Source of the DNA: Gymnopilus junonius
Lineage: Eukaryota > Basidiomycota > Agaricomycetes > Agaricales > Galerinaceae
NCBI GenBank assembly: GCA_015501075.1
Contig: JADNYJ010000002.1
Span: 1,178,001-1,242,000 of the forward strand
Length of the DNA stretch: 64,000 bases
Direction of reading: 5' to 3'
Numbering within the stretch: the stretch's first letter is position 1; each line of letters starts with the position of its first letter. The position numbers and the translations under genes were made by a program. Of this stretch, positions 36,470 to 48,046 are shown one piece after another. The notes under the pieces were generated by a model, which saw only the letters and a program-made list of their open reading frames with translations, was not told where the DNA came from and did not search any database.

Positions 36470-36601
36470 TGAACCCCGCCCGGATTGAACGGACGACCTT
36501 GAGGAATCTCCAATGCAAACCATGGATATTATAAGGCCATCACAATAGCCATGATTTATCAAGTGCTGGAATCTCACGCTCTACCACTGAGCTAGGGGTC
36601 C
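36470..36601 (-). tRNA. tRNA-Trp (CCA) with a ~60-nt intron
   Basis: Read on the minus strand from 36601. The acceptor stem GGACCCC pairs with GGGGTTC (one G-U), discriminator A. The D-arm is GCTC/GAGC with loop AGTGGTA. The anticodon stem TGAGA and loop TTCCAG give anticodon CCA, decoding Trp. An intron follows position 37, as in fungal tRNA-Trp genes. The T-arm is GTCCG-TTCAATC-CGGGC. Total 132 nt, mature form about 72 nt, intron about 60 nt. One defect: in the anticodon stem the pair 31-39 appears to be A-C when the 3' side is read as CCTCA. All other stems pair well. The T-run expected after a Pol III gene lies just downstream (aaaaaatt at 36463-36470 on the plus strand). Confidence 0.78.
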
Positions 36602-38089
36602 TTGTTTTAATTTTTACATTGGAGTTTGATTGGCTGACGTCTGGTGAAGCAACTTCAATAAAATGATCAATGAAATAACTCATAAATTACTTAGGTTGAA
36701 CCAATTTCAGATTCTTGCCCTTGGTCCCCAATAGGTCAAGGTCCAGGTTTTCAAACAACTAACACAGAGAATTAACAAAAAAACAAATTCTGAGAAAGAA
36801 TAAGGGCTTCCATTAGGGCAATAATACAAAGGGGCCCTGAATGATGAATATTTGGAGAGCACTGGTGCTTACTGAGCAGGAAGCCTGACAAAGCCTAATA
36901 CCTCTGACCAATTGAAGACAATGCCAGTAAATAAATGGCTACTTACTTGTTCATTGCAGCATCACACATGCTTGGGTCTTGACTTACTCATCTATTCCAG
37001 GCAGCATCCACACACACTGGCTGCCTACAGGCCTTGCCTCCAAGGGTAAGGATCATCCTTATAGCATTACTTACCTTCTGACAAGATGAGGTTTAAATTG
37101 AAATATTAGCTTTTTCAAATGAGATGAAAGAGTGGTTGCCCACGTACCTGCTGGCAGCACTACCATGGTATATAACTTTTGACTGCACCTTGTTGATGAA
37201 ATTGAACAGAGTAGTGTCACGCATGACCAACACCTGGTTCTGGCTCCCGATTGTGAGTGAATATATGATTATATAATGGAGCTTACCTTCGTCCAAAAAA
37301 TATACCACGAGAGCCTGGTGTAAAAATACAGGGGTCTTGATGCACTGCCAGTGGCTACGTCATGGTGAAATTAGAGTAGAATGTCAAGTTGAGGTAGGCC
37401 TCAGTGCTAAGGGGAGCCGAAGATTTAGAGGAGCACTGTTTTTGATGCTGCGAGCACTAAAACGTAATAGTTGTTTGTTGTTTGGATGGAGAATTCCTAG
37501 AACGGCAAAGTTAAGATAAGTAATGGGGTGGTTGGGGATTGGGGATGGGATTTGAGAGGACGCGGTGGACAATGGACATATTAAGAACGTGTTTCAAGCG
37601 CACGCAACGTGATATTTATGAGCCCATTTTTTGGGGGGTGCGTCATGAACGTGTTGCGCAGCTTGCAGAGCGCGTTACTTGGGGGTTTGCTGTTGAAGCC
37701 AGAGTTGAAGATGACGTCGGACGCGATGTCAAAAATAGGACATGAATGCTCTATTTTTAGACACGTATGTCGTGTTGTCCGGAGAAAGACCTTCGTTCAG
37801 ATTCTGTGTTCCTCCGAAGAAAGGGACTATTAATTGTGAGGGTCAGGGAGAGTATATACGACATAGTATGTAAGGTAATAAATAATTTACAAATCTTGTC
37901 CATTGTAAAAGATAATTGGGAAGGAGTGGATACGTGCGGGAAGATAAAAATGTGATGGTATACTTCGAGATGCTAAGGAGATCGCCAATAATTCAAGGGA
38001 CAGGGAGGCACGGTGAAGGGGGATGGATCTCCACGTTGCAGGAGAGTACGGGCTAAATTGAGAAAATCTAAAGCTTTTTGAGCCATCCT
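36602..38089. other. Gene-poor region upstream of tRNA-Trp
   Basis: About 1.5 kb with short frames only (up to 74 residues), none protein-like or related to a known family. It is AT-rich with scattered CT/TG-rich patches (for example cacacacactggctgcctac near 37010). The last 80 bases are the Skt5 3' flank. It may contain eroded retroelement sequence, since regions beside tRNA genes often do, but no LTR pair or retroelement motif was found. Confidence 0.4.
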
Positions 38090-39678
38090 CTACATAATGA
38101 CGCAGTCTTTGTCTTTCGCGCCCTTTGGATTGATGTCCTCCCCTTGCCCTCGATGAAGCACGGAGCCCGGCCCGCCAGGATGATGCTGGGGCTGGCCACG
38201 GAGACGTTGAGCGGCGCGTTTATCTCCCAGCTCTGCTGCGCGTTTGTAATAAGATATGGCTCTACACAGGTATGAATCAGCACTTGTCTCCCAAAAATAG
38301 TTATCGGGAGCATTGAAGAGTAAGAAAGGGGAGAAAAAACTCACTCTTCCATGTTAGCCGGTGTTCCAATCCCTACTTCCAGGAAGTACCCAACCGCATA
38401 CATGGCTTTCGGAAGACCTGCTTCGGCAGCTTTCTGTGCCCATAAGAAAGCTTCCGTATCAGACTGGGGGAGTACGCCGGGGGACCCTACTAGATACCAC
38501 GCTGTTAATGCAAAACAGGCGTCACGGTGGTTTTGTTGAGCCGCAATATTCTGAGCGCAGGCTTATGAGTTCAGACACGATATAGTATCAGATAAACCCA
38601 CGTAGTAGTGTATTGATAGAGCGGGATCTTGGGGGCAACCCATTTTCCCATATTCATAACATTCGCCTAGCCGATATGCACTGGGCGCATACCCCAACTC
38701 GGCAGCCTGAGCCAACAACTCGACCGAATACTCGTAGTCGACAAAGAGTACGTTGTCGATACCTCGCTCATGAAGGAGAGCAAGTTCATGCAGGGCATGA
38801 GGGAACTCGGCGGTCGCATTTTCTGCGCTTCTCTTGAGCCATTTGACACCTTCCTTTGGACTTTTTGAAAGACCGAGTTCTCCATTGAGTTCGGCGATTC
38901 CTAGCCTATACATGGCACCAGGATGAGACGCTGCTGCGGCCTTGCGGAAGAATTGCAGGGCCTTGGGCGATTCGCGTCTACAACCCCAACCGTTCTCGCA
39001 ACAGACCCCGGCTCGATAGGCGGCATCCGAATGGTTGTGCTTTGCTGCGAGGACAAAGAGCGGGTAGGCACGATCGAAATCCTGCTTGTTTTTAGGAGTT
39101 CCGATGCCGTTCGCATAGCAATCGGCCAAGAAATACTGACTTTGAGGGTGACCACGGTCAGCGAGACGTTTGAGGAGGGCCATTGCTTCGCGAATGAGAT
39201 CTTCGCGCTTGTCGATAGCCTTTTCGACCTCCATGACATTTCCGGGGGTTTGGGCAGGAATAGGCATTGACTTGGAGGCGTCAATCATGAAGACGGCAAA
39301 CTCGAATTGAAGATCAGGATCCTGAGTTTTCTTGGCATTTGCTCTGTAGAGTTCAAGCGTGCGTTCATGGGAGAGGAGAGAAGCCTGGTTGCCGGGACGA
39401 AGGTGGGAATGGTCGAGTATGGGACCTGGCGGGGGAGAGGGCGAACGGACAGACTGCGTGGCAACAGAGCCAGCGGTGCGATAGTCCCCTAGGGCGGGGT
39501 TGTAGGACGAGTTTGGATGGAGAGAGGCATTCTGTGCGCCGTTGAAGAAATCATCGTTGTCATCCTCCTGCTCTGGGGAATGGTCCTCGTAGAAATCGTG
39601 GTCCTGGGGCTCGAATTGGTGGGAGGGGAAGGAAGGGAGATCTCTGGCGGAGGGATTTGGAGGAGGAGCCATGGCCAT
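38090..39678 (-). CDS. SKT5: Skt5/Chs4-type chitin synthase activator (Sel1 repeats, CaaX end)
   Basis: Skt5/Chs4 proteins bring a chitin synthase to the bud neck or septum and activate it. The N-terminal 120 residues are disordered and rich in Pro, Asp and Glu (DHDFYEDHSPEQEDDNDDFF). Then HERTLELYRANAKKTQDPDL leads into Sel1 repeats: AMALLKRLADRGHPQSQYFL, YPLFVLAAKHNHSDAAYRAG, ALQFFRKAAAASHPGAMYRL and four more, ending with AISYYKRAAELGDKRAAQRL. The protein ends in KDCVIM, a CaaX farnesylation motif, as in fungal Skt5. Two or three introns lie in the C-terminal third. Start ATG is 39676-39678, with another Met two codons later. It shares a 68-bp divergent promoter with Exo84. Confidence 0.92.
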
Positions 39679-39746
39679 TATGGTCACTGCAAGGACCAAG
39701 AATGATGTAACTCCGAGTGACCACCTGTCACAGGACACTCTCAACC
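39679..39746. promoter_or_regulatory. Very short divergent promoter, Skt5 / Exo84
   Basis: Only 68 bases separate the two start codons, so promoters and 5' leaders must overlap or lie partly inside the coding regions. It includes tgtcacaggacac near 39725. No TATA box is visible. If the starts are right, the two genes are probably co-controlled. Confidence 0.55.
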
Positions 39747-42700
39747 ATGCAGTCCTCGCTGCGTTCCCGTCCGTCCCAGGCACCCCGCAAGGCCCAGCGC
39801 CCTCCTGCCAAACTCGCAAAGCCCGGCGCTGCCCCCGTCCCCCGCGACAGGGGCAAGAACCGCATCGATGACAAGATCAAAAAGCGCATGTCTATGCGCT
39901 ATGCAGAGATATCCAGCCCCACCCATCTCACTCCCGTCCCGCCCCTCCCTTTGTCTGCTGCCCACAGCTCAGATCCCTCGGCCCGCGAGACAGATGAAGA
40001 CCTGAGGGACAGAACCAGCAATCGCGATGAAACCAGAGCTGCAAATGACGACAGGAAGCTGCTCAGCGCCGAGGACTTTGACCCAGCCGCCTGTGCGTTC
40101 CCCTTCTGTCTGCGTTATATTGTTCGTAATCTAAAGTCGTGCTAGACCTCAAGCTCAAGTTGGCCAACTCTACAGAAGCCGAGCTGAAATCTCTCCAGTC
40201 GTCCCTACGCAGTGCCATCGACGACACCTCTTCAGAGCTGCAGCGCAGCGTGTTCAAGAAGTCCGTTTATCATATTGCCTCTGTGCTAGCTTTTACTGAA
40301 ACATCCATCACGCTAGTTATGCCGAGTTTGTTCTTATTTCAAAAGAAATCTCGGTCTTGGAAAACGAAATGCTCGAACTCAAAGATCTCTTGTCCGACTA
40401 CAAGTCCATGCCTTCTACTCTTCACATTCCCGACCCAACTTCTACCTCTTCTTCTCTGCTGTCGACCTACAAGCGCTCGTCAGTTGCTGATCTCCGTGTG
40501 TTGTATTTTAACCAAATGCAATCGCTCCATGCATCCATCGAGGGCGCTTCCAAGTTCGTCCCAACCACCCCAGGTAGACACGTCGTCGGGGAGATGGAGA
40601 ATGTCCTCAGTCTCAATGCTGCAACGTACAAGGTGACAGGAAAGGTTAAATTTGTTATTCTCGATGATGCTGTGTTGGTTGCCAAGAGAAGACGACGCAA
40701 TGCTGGCGGGGGTGACGGCAATGGATCAACCGTAAACGAGGGAAAGCTTGTGGCAGAAAAATGCTGGCCATTGAATGAAATGCTCGTCCTTGACACGAAA
40801 GATTCCCCTAGTACGTCTTTCTCTCACTTTCTGCATTTGCTGTTTTGATTGAATTTAACGCCAGGCATGACCAACGTTTTTAAAATTCGCCATGGAAAGG
40901 AAACACATGTTTACAGAACCGAATCTCCTGCTGATAAAAAGGGTCTCTTGGCTCAATTTCGCCAAGTGGCAGAAGAGCTCTCTCAGAAGAAAAGAAAAGA
41001 GAGGGAGGGAGAACACGAACGACGAAAGAGCATGTGGCAAGGAGGATCGGCCGGTGGTGTAAGTCTCGAAAGTCTATTTGCCCTTGGAATCGTAATGAGT
41101 CTGATTTAATATTCTAGCGTTCTTCCCCAGCTCCTCCGGTGCCAGACTGGATGGCTGAGCTGGCCAAAAAGGGCGGGGAATTTCCTGGCCTCGGTACAGA
41201 TGCCAAAGAGAAAGCAGAAAGGGACGCGCGGTGGGTTGGTGAATGGTCCGATGAACTAACAGTAGCCATTGCTCTCAAAGAATGGACCAAAGCTGTTGAT
41301 CTCGTAGAACAAGGTTCGTCTTGTGGAAGTGCATATAACATCGTCTCATGTTCCTTATGTTTAGGACAAGCCAAGCTTCCCATCACACCTCCTCTCGCCG
41401 CAAAATTACCACACTTGACAAGCCAGTTAACAACGTCATTGCTTGCTTCTCTCGCCCTGCCTTCTAACCGAAAGTCGACTGTCATCTCCCTTATTTCCTT
41501 GCTTAATCGTCTCAAAGCTGGTGCTGCAGCTCGGAATACTTTCCTTGAAATGCGATCCCAGGTTATCCATGGGCTGATGCGAAAAATTCGCTTTGAGGGC
41601 CATATTGGCACTTTTGTTGGCGAACTGGCTGTCGTTTACTTTACAGGAATCAAACACACTGCTGATTGGTACTTGGCAAGCTTCAAAGAAAACGAAGTTG
41701 CCAGCTGTACGTATCTGTTGTGATTTTTACTGCCCTGATTCCTTGCTCATTTCTTCCGCCAGCGTTCATCGCCTGGACTAAACGCCAAATTGAGGACTAT
41801 TGTGAAATCTTCAGGAAGCAAGTGTACTCAAAGGACGTGGACCCTAAAGTTGTTCAGGAGGCCATTGATATAACCCATACTCAGGGTAAAAAAGTCAGAA
41901 CTTATCATCGACTTGCATCTATAATACTAACCTCCATGTCCCTACAGCTTCTTCAGGAATATGGTCTTGATTTCCGTTACCTATTGGATGACTCGTTATC
42001 AGAGAAACCAAAAGAGCATGTCAAAATCACCACAGCCTTTTCTTTCAAGGAACATCGACTTTCAAAGGAGGTGTCTTCCTCTAGCTTTGCAAAGCAAGTT
42101 GAAAATAATTCGTCGTCCACGCCTTTACAATCGCCTCCACCTGTACCTACAATATCGGCTGCCCCTCCTGCAATCAATCGTCGTCGAACTCCTCTACCCA
42201 ATCCCCCTTCATCTTCTGCATCATTAGGCACCCCTGATTCTCTATACCCACCTTCAAGTGGATTGAAATCTCCGACTGCCATCAGCCCGCAGAGCAACTC
42301 AGCGTTCTCATCGCGATTTGACCTAGACCACGATGGTAATAGTACTAACACGACCCCTCTATACTCTGCCAGGCAACCACCTTTAACCATGGCGCGTGCG
42401 AGGACGCCAGTGTCTGCTTCCCAGCAACCAGGATCGGCGCCTATTCCCGGTGCCCCTGTTGCGTCACCGCTTCCTCGACCTATGGTGAGCGCGACATCAT
42501 ACCGGACCAGGGAGCGTTCTGGTAGTTTCAAGGATAGAGACGGTTCCGAGAGCTATCGCGAGAGGCCACCACGATCAGCGAGAGCTAGTCCCGTGCCTCG
42601 TAGTCCTGCACCTTTGCCACCACGGTCAGCAAACCGTCCTGGAAGTTCTATGGGCCAACGGACTCCCGTAGCAGTTGCTCAGCATGAAGGAATGATCTAA
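39747..42700 (+). CDS. EXO84: Exocyst subunit Exo84
   Basis: Exo84 is part of the eight-subunit exocyst that tethers secretory vesicles at growth sites. The N-terminus is basic and disordered (RDRGKNRIDDKIKKRMSMRY). VLDLKLKLANSTEAELKSLQ starts the N-terminal coiled coil (Vps51/Exo84 type), with NYAEFVLISKEISVLENEML joined over an intron. The PH-like domain contains VTGKVKFVILDDAVLVAKRR and NVFKIRHGKETHVYRTESPA. The helical C-terminal domain contains VGEWSDELTVAIALKEWTKA and TFVGELAVVYFTGIKHTADW. A 200-residue Pro/Ser-rich tail (PLPPRSANRPGSSMGQ) ends at TAA 42698-42700; such tails are common in basidiomycete orthologues. Several short introns. Intact. Confidence 0.92.
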
Positions 42701-42912
42701 GTTCTGATTTTATTTTATTCCGCTACTAGATTTCTGGATGTTCGTTGTATGTATTTATATGTTTATTTGCTCTGTAGTCATAGTATACCACCCATAGTAT
42801 TTTTTATTTCGCTCTTCGCAGAATACAAACTTGAACGCAATCTCTTTAAGAAATAACCCAATTATTTATCACATACGTCGACCAGCTTGCATGTGGAAGG
42901 TGTCTGCCTGCC

Positions 42913-45559
42913 TTACAGCTTGGCTTTCACGCGACTGGTAGGTACTGACAATGTCGCATCAGGAGTAATCCGCGTTGAAAGATCGTGCTTACCAGGTGGA
43001 TAGTCGATATTCTCCGGTCTTAAATACCACGCTTCTGTAAAGAGGTTCAAATAGTGTCGCGATAATTGAAGTAAATAAACTGCTCACTGTCAGCATTCGG
43101 GTCGATGTCAGCAACAGTATCTCCATTACCGAGCCAATACAATCGATTCTTCACACCGTCCAAATATTCATAATTGTAATCTTCCCAACGAGGATGAGTT
43201 AGCGCTCTTGCGGCGTGTATGGGGGAACCTGATTCATCGATTAAGCTACCTCCGGGGCATTCTGGCTTGATTCCTTACCTGGCCAAAGGGCAACGATGCG
43301 CCCTTCTTCCTTTCCTCCTTTGTACCAAGACCGACATTTTGTTCCAAATACCGTCTGGTGACGTTAGTAACTAGAAAAATAAAACTCTTCACAAGTCTTA
43401 CTATAGGGAAATAACTCTGCATCAAGGATTGATAAGTAGCCAGACGCAAGGGGTAGCCAGAAAAATTGCTTGCCTCAATATACTCCTCAAAGTCCGCAAC
43501 AGCTTCTGGTTTCACTTCTATGCTCTTTAGGCGTTCTCTCTGAACTTTGAGAGTTGCTGCAACGGCATAGTCGACTTGACGTTCTATTACTAACAGAAGG
43601 TTGCCTGCACCGACGCCCGAATTCGGACCTGATGCTTGGAACATATTCGGGAAACCGTCAACGGCGACGGACATATAAGTTCGTGGATGAGGGGTGTGAT
43701 GATCCTTAAGAATTACCCCCTTTCTTCCAATGATATCGAAATCGAGCGTATAAGAAGTGTCGAATCCTTAGGTCCAGCATTCGGCGTGAGACACGCAAAT
43801 GATCCCAACCATGACTGAATATTCACCTGTAGCACACACAATGATGTCTAGGTTCTGAGATTTGCCATCGACTGTCTCTATTCCTGTCGCAGTGACGCGT
43901 TTGATTTGGGATGGGATGAAATCGACCTAGAATGCAAATGGAAAAAGGCCGTTGAGTTGCTACGTTCCGAGAATAGGGCTTGGTTGATTCACATTGTCTT
44001 GGCAAAGAGCTTCAAGATAGCCAGGACCAGGTGTTAACCTCCGACAACAGACTGCAAAGTCGGGCACAACTGAGGACAGATTTATTATTTCCAGGTGCCT
44101 GGCAAGCTTGCTCCATAGACGTACTATGGTCCGCAATCCAAGGTTTCTTGGCAAGCTTCTGTAACATCGATTTCTTAAACTCTTCGCGAACCTCGGGAAT
44201 CAGGGGATTCTCTATACGAGTGAGAGGATGTGCCAGCTGTAAGATCCAAAGCAGTTTGTAAAACGACGGAGAAAATAATGCAGACATAACCTACATTCAT
44301 TTCTGCCTCTATCTCTCTCCTGAATCTGTTGTAATAAGCGGGGTCTTGGAAAGTAGCTTTGTCTTTCTCGCTAAACTCGTCTGATCTATATGTAAGTGAC
44401 AACCAAGGAGACCACGTCCCAAAGGCCTACAATTTTCGACTGTGTCATCACCCGATAATTGTAGCAGTCGTTCTCTAACAAATGTTGACGAAATCCAGGT
44501 TTTTCCTCTGACATAGTTTACCAAGTGCTTTACTTTGGGTTGTAGATCTGCGACTATTTGTATCGCAGAAGATCCCTGAAAAGGAAATTTTAATTTTAAG
44601 TCGAAGGACAAACTTAACAAAGAAGATATGACTGACTACACCAATGACGCCCACTTTCTTGTCGCTAAGGTATTCTTTGTCCTGCCTAATGTTCCAATCC
44701 GCACTGTGTACGACTTGTCCAGAGAATGTCTCGAGCCCTGGAATATCTGGCCATGCCCAGCGGCTCAAGCTACCTACTCCGGTAAATAGGATGTCGGCTG
44801 TGTCATGGAATTCTTCCCAATCATCTTTAGGCGCCTGGCCTTCTTTTTCTGAAGTCCGACGCCGCCTGATAGTGAGGTGCCATTTGCCTGTCTCTTCAGA
44901 ATATCGAGCGACTGTGACCCGGTGCTGCAGTTTGATGAAAGGACGGAGTTGGTATTTATCAACAATCCCCTCTAGATTTTGTCGAATTTCTTCTCCGGTA
45001 GCGTAAAAGGCTGACCAATTTGTCTGATGTGCAGGTGAACTCATGAGTCAAGCACCGCAAATGACAAACTCACGTGGGACTCGAAAGTAAGTTGGTACTA
45101 GAGAGCCAGCAGTTATGAGTATCCTTTCTGCATTTCCGGCCTAGCGACTCACCGCGTGGGATGGGATGTCACACCTGAGCCCCTAACAGGTACAAGAGTG
45201 TCATTCAGTTTATGATAATGGAAAGTCTCTTGAAACTCACAGGGTACTTATTCACATACCAAGTGCCACCTACCCCAGCAAGGGCATCGTATATCGTGAA
45301 GTCCAGATTCTGTACCCTTTGGAGAAAGCTAAGGCGCTAGGTGTTAGCGTCATTCCAGGACACGTCACGATAAAAGGTCTACCGTATGCCAGCAACAATG
45401 CCTATTTTGCAGGTTACTCGTCATACCGTTTGCACAGAATAATGACCCACCGCTGTAGCCTGCACCAATCACCACCACTTTTATGGGTCGAGGAGCATCA
45501 ATAGCGAAGTCTCCAAGTTTGAAGTCAGACGACTTCTTCAGAGGATCGACCAGCACCAT
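42913..45559 (-). CDS. Baeyer-Villiger/FMO-type flavin monooxygenase
   Basis: A class B flavoprotein monooxygenase, cyclohexanone-monooxygenase-like. After KVVVIGAGYSG (FAD Rossmann motif) a 19-nt exon at 45383-45401 supplies IVAGIR, then FLQRVQNLDFTIYDALAGVG and GTWYVNKYPGVRCDIPSHAY follow. The family fingerprint near FSGQVVHSADWN fits FxGxxxHxxxW but has Asn where Pro or Asp is usual. The NADPH motif is KVGVIGVGSSAIQIVADLQP. VCCRRLTPGPGYLEAL, IVCATGFDTSY and FPNMFQASGPNSGVGAGNLL are typical of the C-terminal half. The stop is TAA at 42913-42915. About ten introns. The substrate (ketone, sterol or other) cannot be told. It stands alone, with no biosynthetic cluster around it. An in-frame ATG 66 bases upstream also exists. 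Confidence 0.88.
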
Positions 45560-46086
45560 GTTTGTATCCGAAGAGGTAGAACGCCCTATTCTTAGGCGAG
45601 GAGCAGTTTGCACAAATACCAACACCCGCTGAAAGATTGGCTTTTCTCAAATGTATAAAGGCATAATTAGTAACGCACGGGCCCGCGGTGCCTTGGTGAA
45701 AGAAGGTCGTCTTGGGAAAAGAGCCACGCTTCCGTGTCATATTAGTTTCCGCCTTTGTCCTTCAGATCTTTGCGTTAATCAATATTGCCTATTAGCGGAA
45801 CCAATGCGGACAATCATGAACATACTGAACATTTGCCAACTGTCACGAGGACGATCCCGGCAGGCTATGCGAGCCCACGTAAGTATAATTCCAGTTGATA
45901 CTTATCAGAATTGTCCCTACTCATGCTTCTGATAAGCCTATAGCGCAGGAACGTGGTTTAAGCACCGGAAAGCAATTTGTACTCTATAAAAAGATGCATT
46001 CGAGAACAGACAGCAGTGCAACGTAAGGGACTAGAGAAAGGAAGGATATACTTGGATTCCACTGCCTACACTGACACAGGAGGTTT
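45560..46086. other. Intergenic region, monooxygenase promoter
   Basis: 527 bases between two minus-strand genes. The part next to 45560 is the monooxygenase promoter; the part near 46086 is the RhoGEF 3' flank. A TATA-like tctataaaaag lies at about 45985, but in plus orientation. The only frames are short and unlike known proteins. Confidence 0.4.
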
Positions 46087-48046
46087 CTAAGTTGAGCGTC
46101 CTTGAGCTTCATTGGCCGCAGCTGCTATGGATTCGGCAACTTGAACCGCATTTTCAACGAAAACAAAAGACGGTAGCATGGCAGGAGTGAGAGAACGTAA
46201 TCCTAAGTCGCGAAATATCAGAAATCATTTGTTTTGACATATAACAGATATACTGGAATATTACCTTTCAATAATAGCACATAACGTGTAACTCGTTGGG
46301 TTGGTAAGATTGCCAAGTCTCGCACAGCATGTCTTGCCCTTGTATTTCTGCGAATCCTATTAGGCTCCGGAATCACAATAGGCAAGCCATTGTCTGCAGA
46401 GATTGTGCCACAGCGGACAGCGGAATGGGATTGCCTGAGCTTGGGGGGAAATGACAAGTGGTTCTTTGTGTTCTCCTCAAGATTAAAAAATTGTCCAACG
46501 ACACCGCACCAATTAATGAATGATTCGGCTAATGTGTTTTCGCAGATTATGAATGCCTGCGACACCCCTTGCACACTTGGATTCTCTTCCATTAAACTTA
46601 ACAAAGTTTCGCTTGCTGCTATGAGGCCTGGAAGATAAGAAAGCATGGAAGGTGGTGGTGGTGTGCTTGTTCCGTTGGTAATAAGAATTTTTAAAGACGC
46701 GAGATAACGACGTTCCGTCCGTACTAACTCGCGGCAGAGGAGCAACGCATGACGTGCAGAATTCCAAGACAAATCTAATGGCGAGCCTGCGTCTTCTTCA
46801 ATGACTTCGTCAGATTCAGGAGGATACTCGGCCAATGAATCATAATAACCCGGAGGAAGTCCCAAGGGCAGGGGATAAGGATCTGGAACAACGCTGTCTG
46901 GGAGTTTTTCTTTAATCCTCATATTTTCTAGGTCATCCACGAACATCTCGTCCGTGATACTATCGTCAGTAATAGCCATGGCTAACGTCCACGGTTGAGG
47001 TAGAATTTTCTCGCGATCTTCTCTTGGTTTCCGCAAAGCAGACGGTCGCTTCGGTGAAGAATTATCCAATAAGAAAGAATTTGATCTAGTTTGTGTTTCG
47101 GGTTTATCCTCGTCATCTGCAGAGAAGTTCTTTGGCACGAAAGGGCTGAATGTGGAATATGCAGATGAGGATTTGTCAGGACCGGTATAAACGACTGCCG
47201 ATGATTTCACACTTGAAAGGACTTCTCCAGTCCAGGCTAATGATACAAGAGCATTTGTGTCAAAACTCCCAGAAACTGGTCTTGGGCGTGGACCGCAGGC
47301 AGGATGATTTCTCGGCTGCAAGTATGGAATGAGAAATGAGCATCAATCCCCAAGTATGTGCTTACGCTCAAAAATGATTTTGACTTCACAATTCTACCCC
47401 GCGATTCTGCACCCGAAGAATTATTATACGTAGGGGAATATGGGTCAGAATCTGTTCGCCTGTTCTCTTTCTTTTCAAAATTTCTGGGCATCTTCTGCAC
47501 AACAGAGGGAAGTTGATAGTTTGGGTTCGCAGGCAGCTCGACATATGGCAGGGGTCCCTTTGAATCTTCCGAAAGAATAGAGTCAGGCCGGCTAGATACA
47601 ATTGCTTCTACACTCAAGGCTTCATACTGCACTTGTTTTCTGATTTTGTGAAGTTTCCGGGGTTTGGAGTACGACTCTGGATTAGATATGTGAGTTCTCG
47701 AGGAGCCTGAACTATTAACGTCGTTCCATAAGGTGGTTGATTTCAGCGCAGTGAACTCCCGCATCTTGTATGTTCGATCATATTCACAATATGGACAAAA
47801 GTGAGTCTGCTGGCGACCGCACTGACAAGACCATGGCCGGGAAACAGAGGACTCTTGCCCAAAATGAAACTTGGCCACAATGTTGTTCGGAGGGGGAATT
47901 TCGCTCTTACTCGCAGACGAAGGTTTAGAGACGCTGAGAGAGAAAGTTGCGAGCGCCTGGGATAATAGATGCATCCAGTTTGTTTCTATAGATCGCAAAA
48001 TAAGCCTCCGACTTATGCAATATGGAAGGTGAAAATAATTGTACAT
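46087..48046 (-). CDS. Dbl-homology RhoGEF protein
   Basis: A likely guanine-nucleotide exchange factor for a Rho or Cdc42 GTPase. The long N-terminal half is disordered and Ser/Pro-rich, with a small Cys cluster (WSCQCGRQQTHFCPYCEYD) that may bind zinc. The DH domain lies in the C-terminal half: ARHALLLCRELVRTERRYLA starts CR1, SYLPGLIAASETLLSLMEEN and AFIICENTLAESFINWCGVV follow, and CR3 is RDLAILPTQRVTRYVLLLK. Splicing at about 46.2-46.26 kb gives GLRSLTPAML and ...QVAESIAAAANEAQGRST with TAG at 46087-46089. No PH domain follows, unusual for Dbl proteins but seen in fungal DH-only proteins. The start is uncertain: ATG 48044-48046 has A at -3; a second lies at 47972-47974. Confidence 0.8.

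Noticed and set aside
36602..38089. LTR retroelement beside the tRNA gene
   Set aside because: No paired direct repeats, primer-binding site, or reverse-transcriptase/integrase motifs were found.
42913..45559. Monooxygenase, oxidoreductase, ABC and MFS transporters as parts of a secondary-metabolite cluster
   Set aside because: They are spread over 50 kb among housekeeping genes and no polyketide, peptide or terpene synthase is present.
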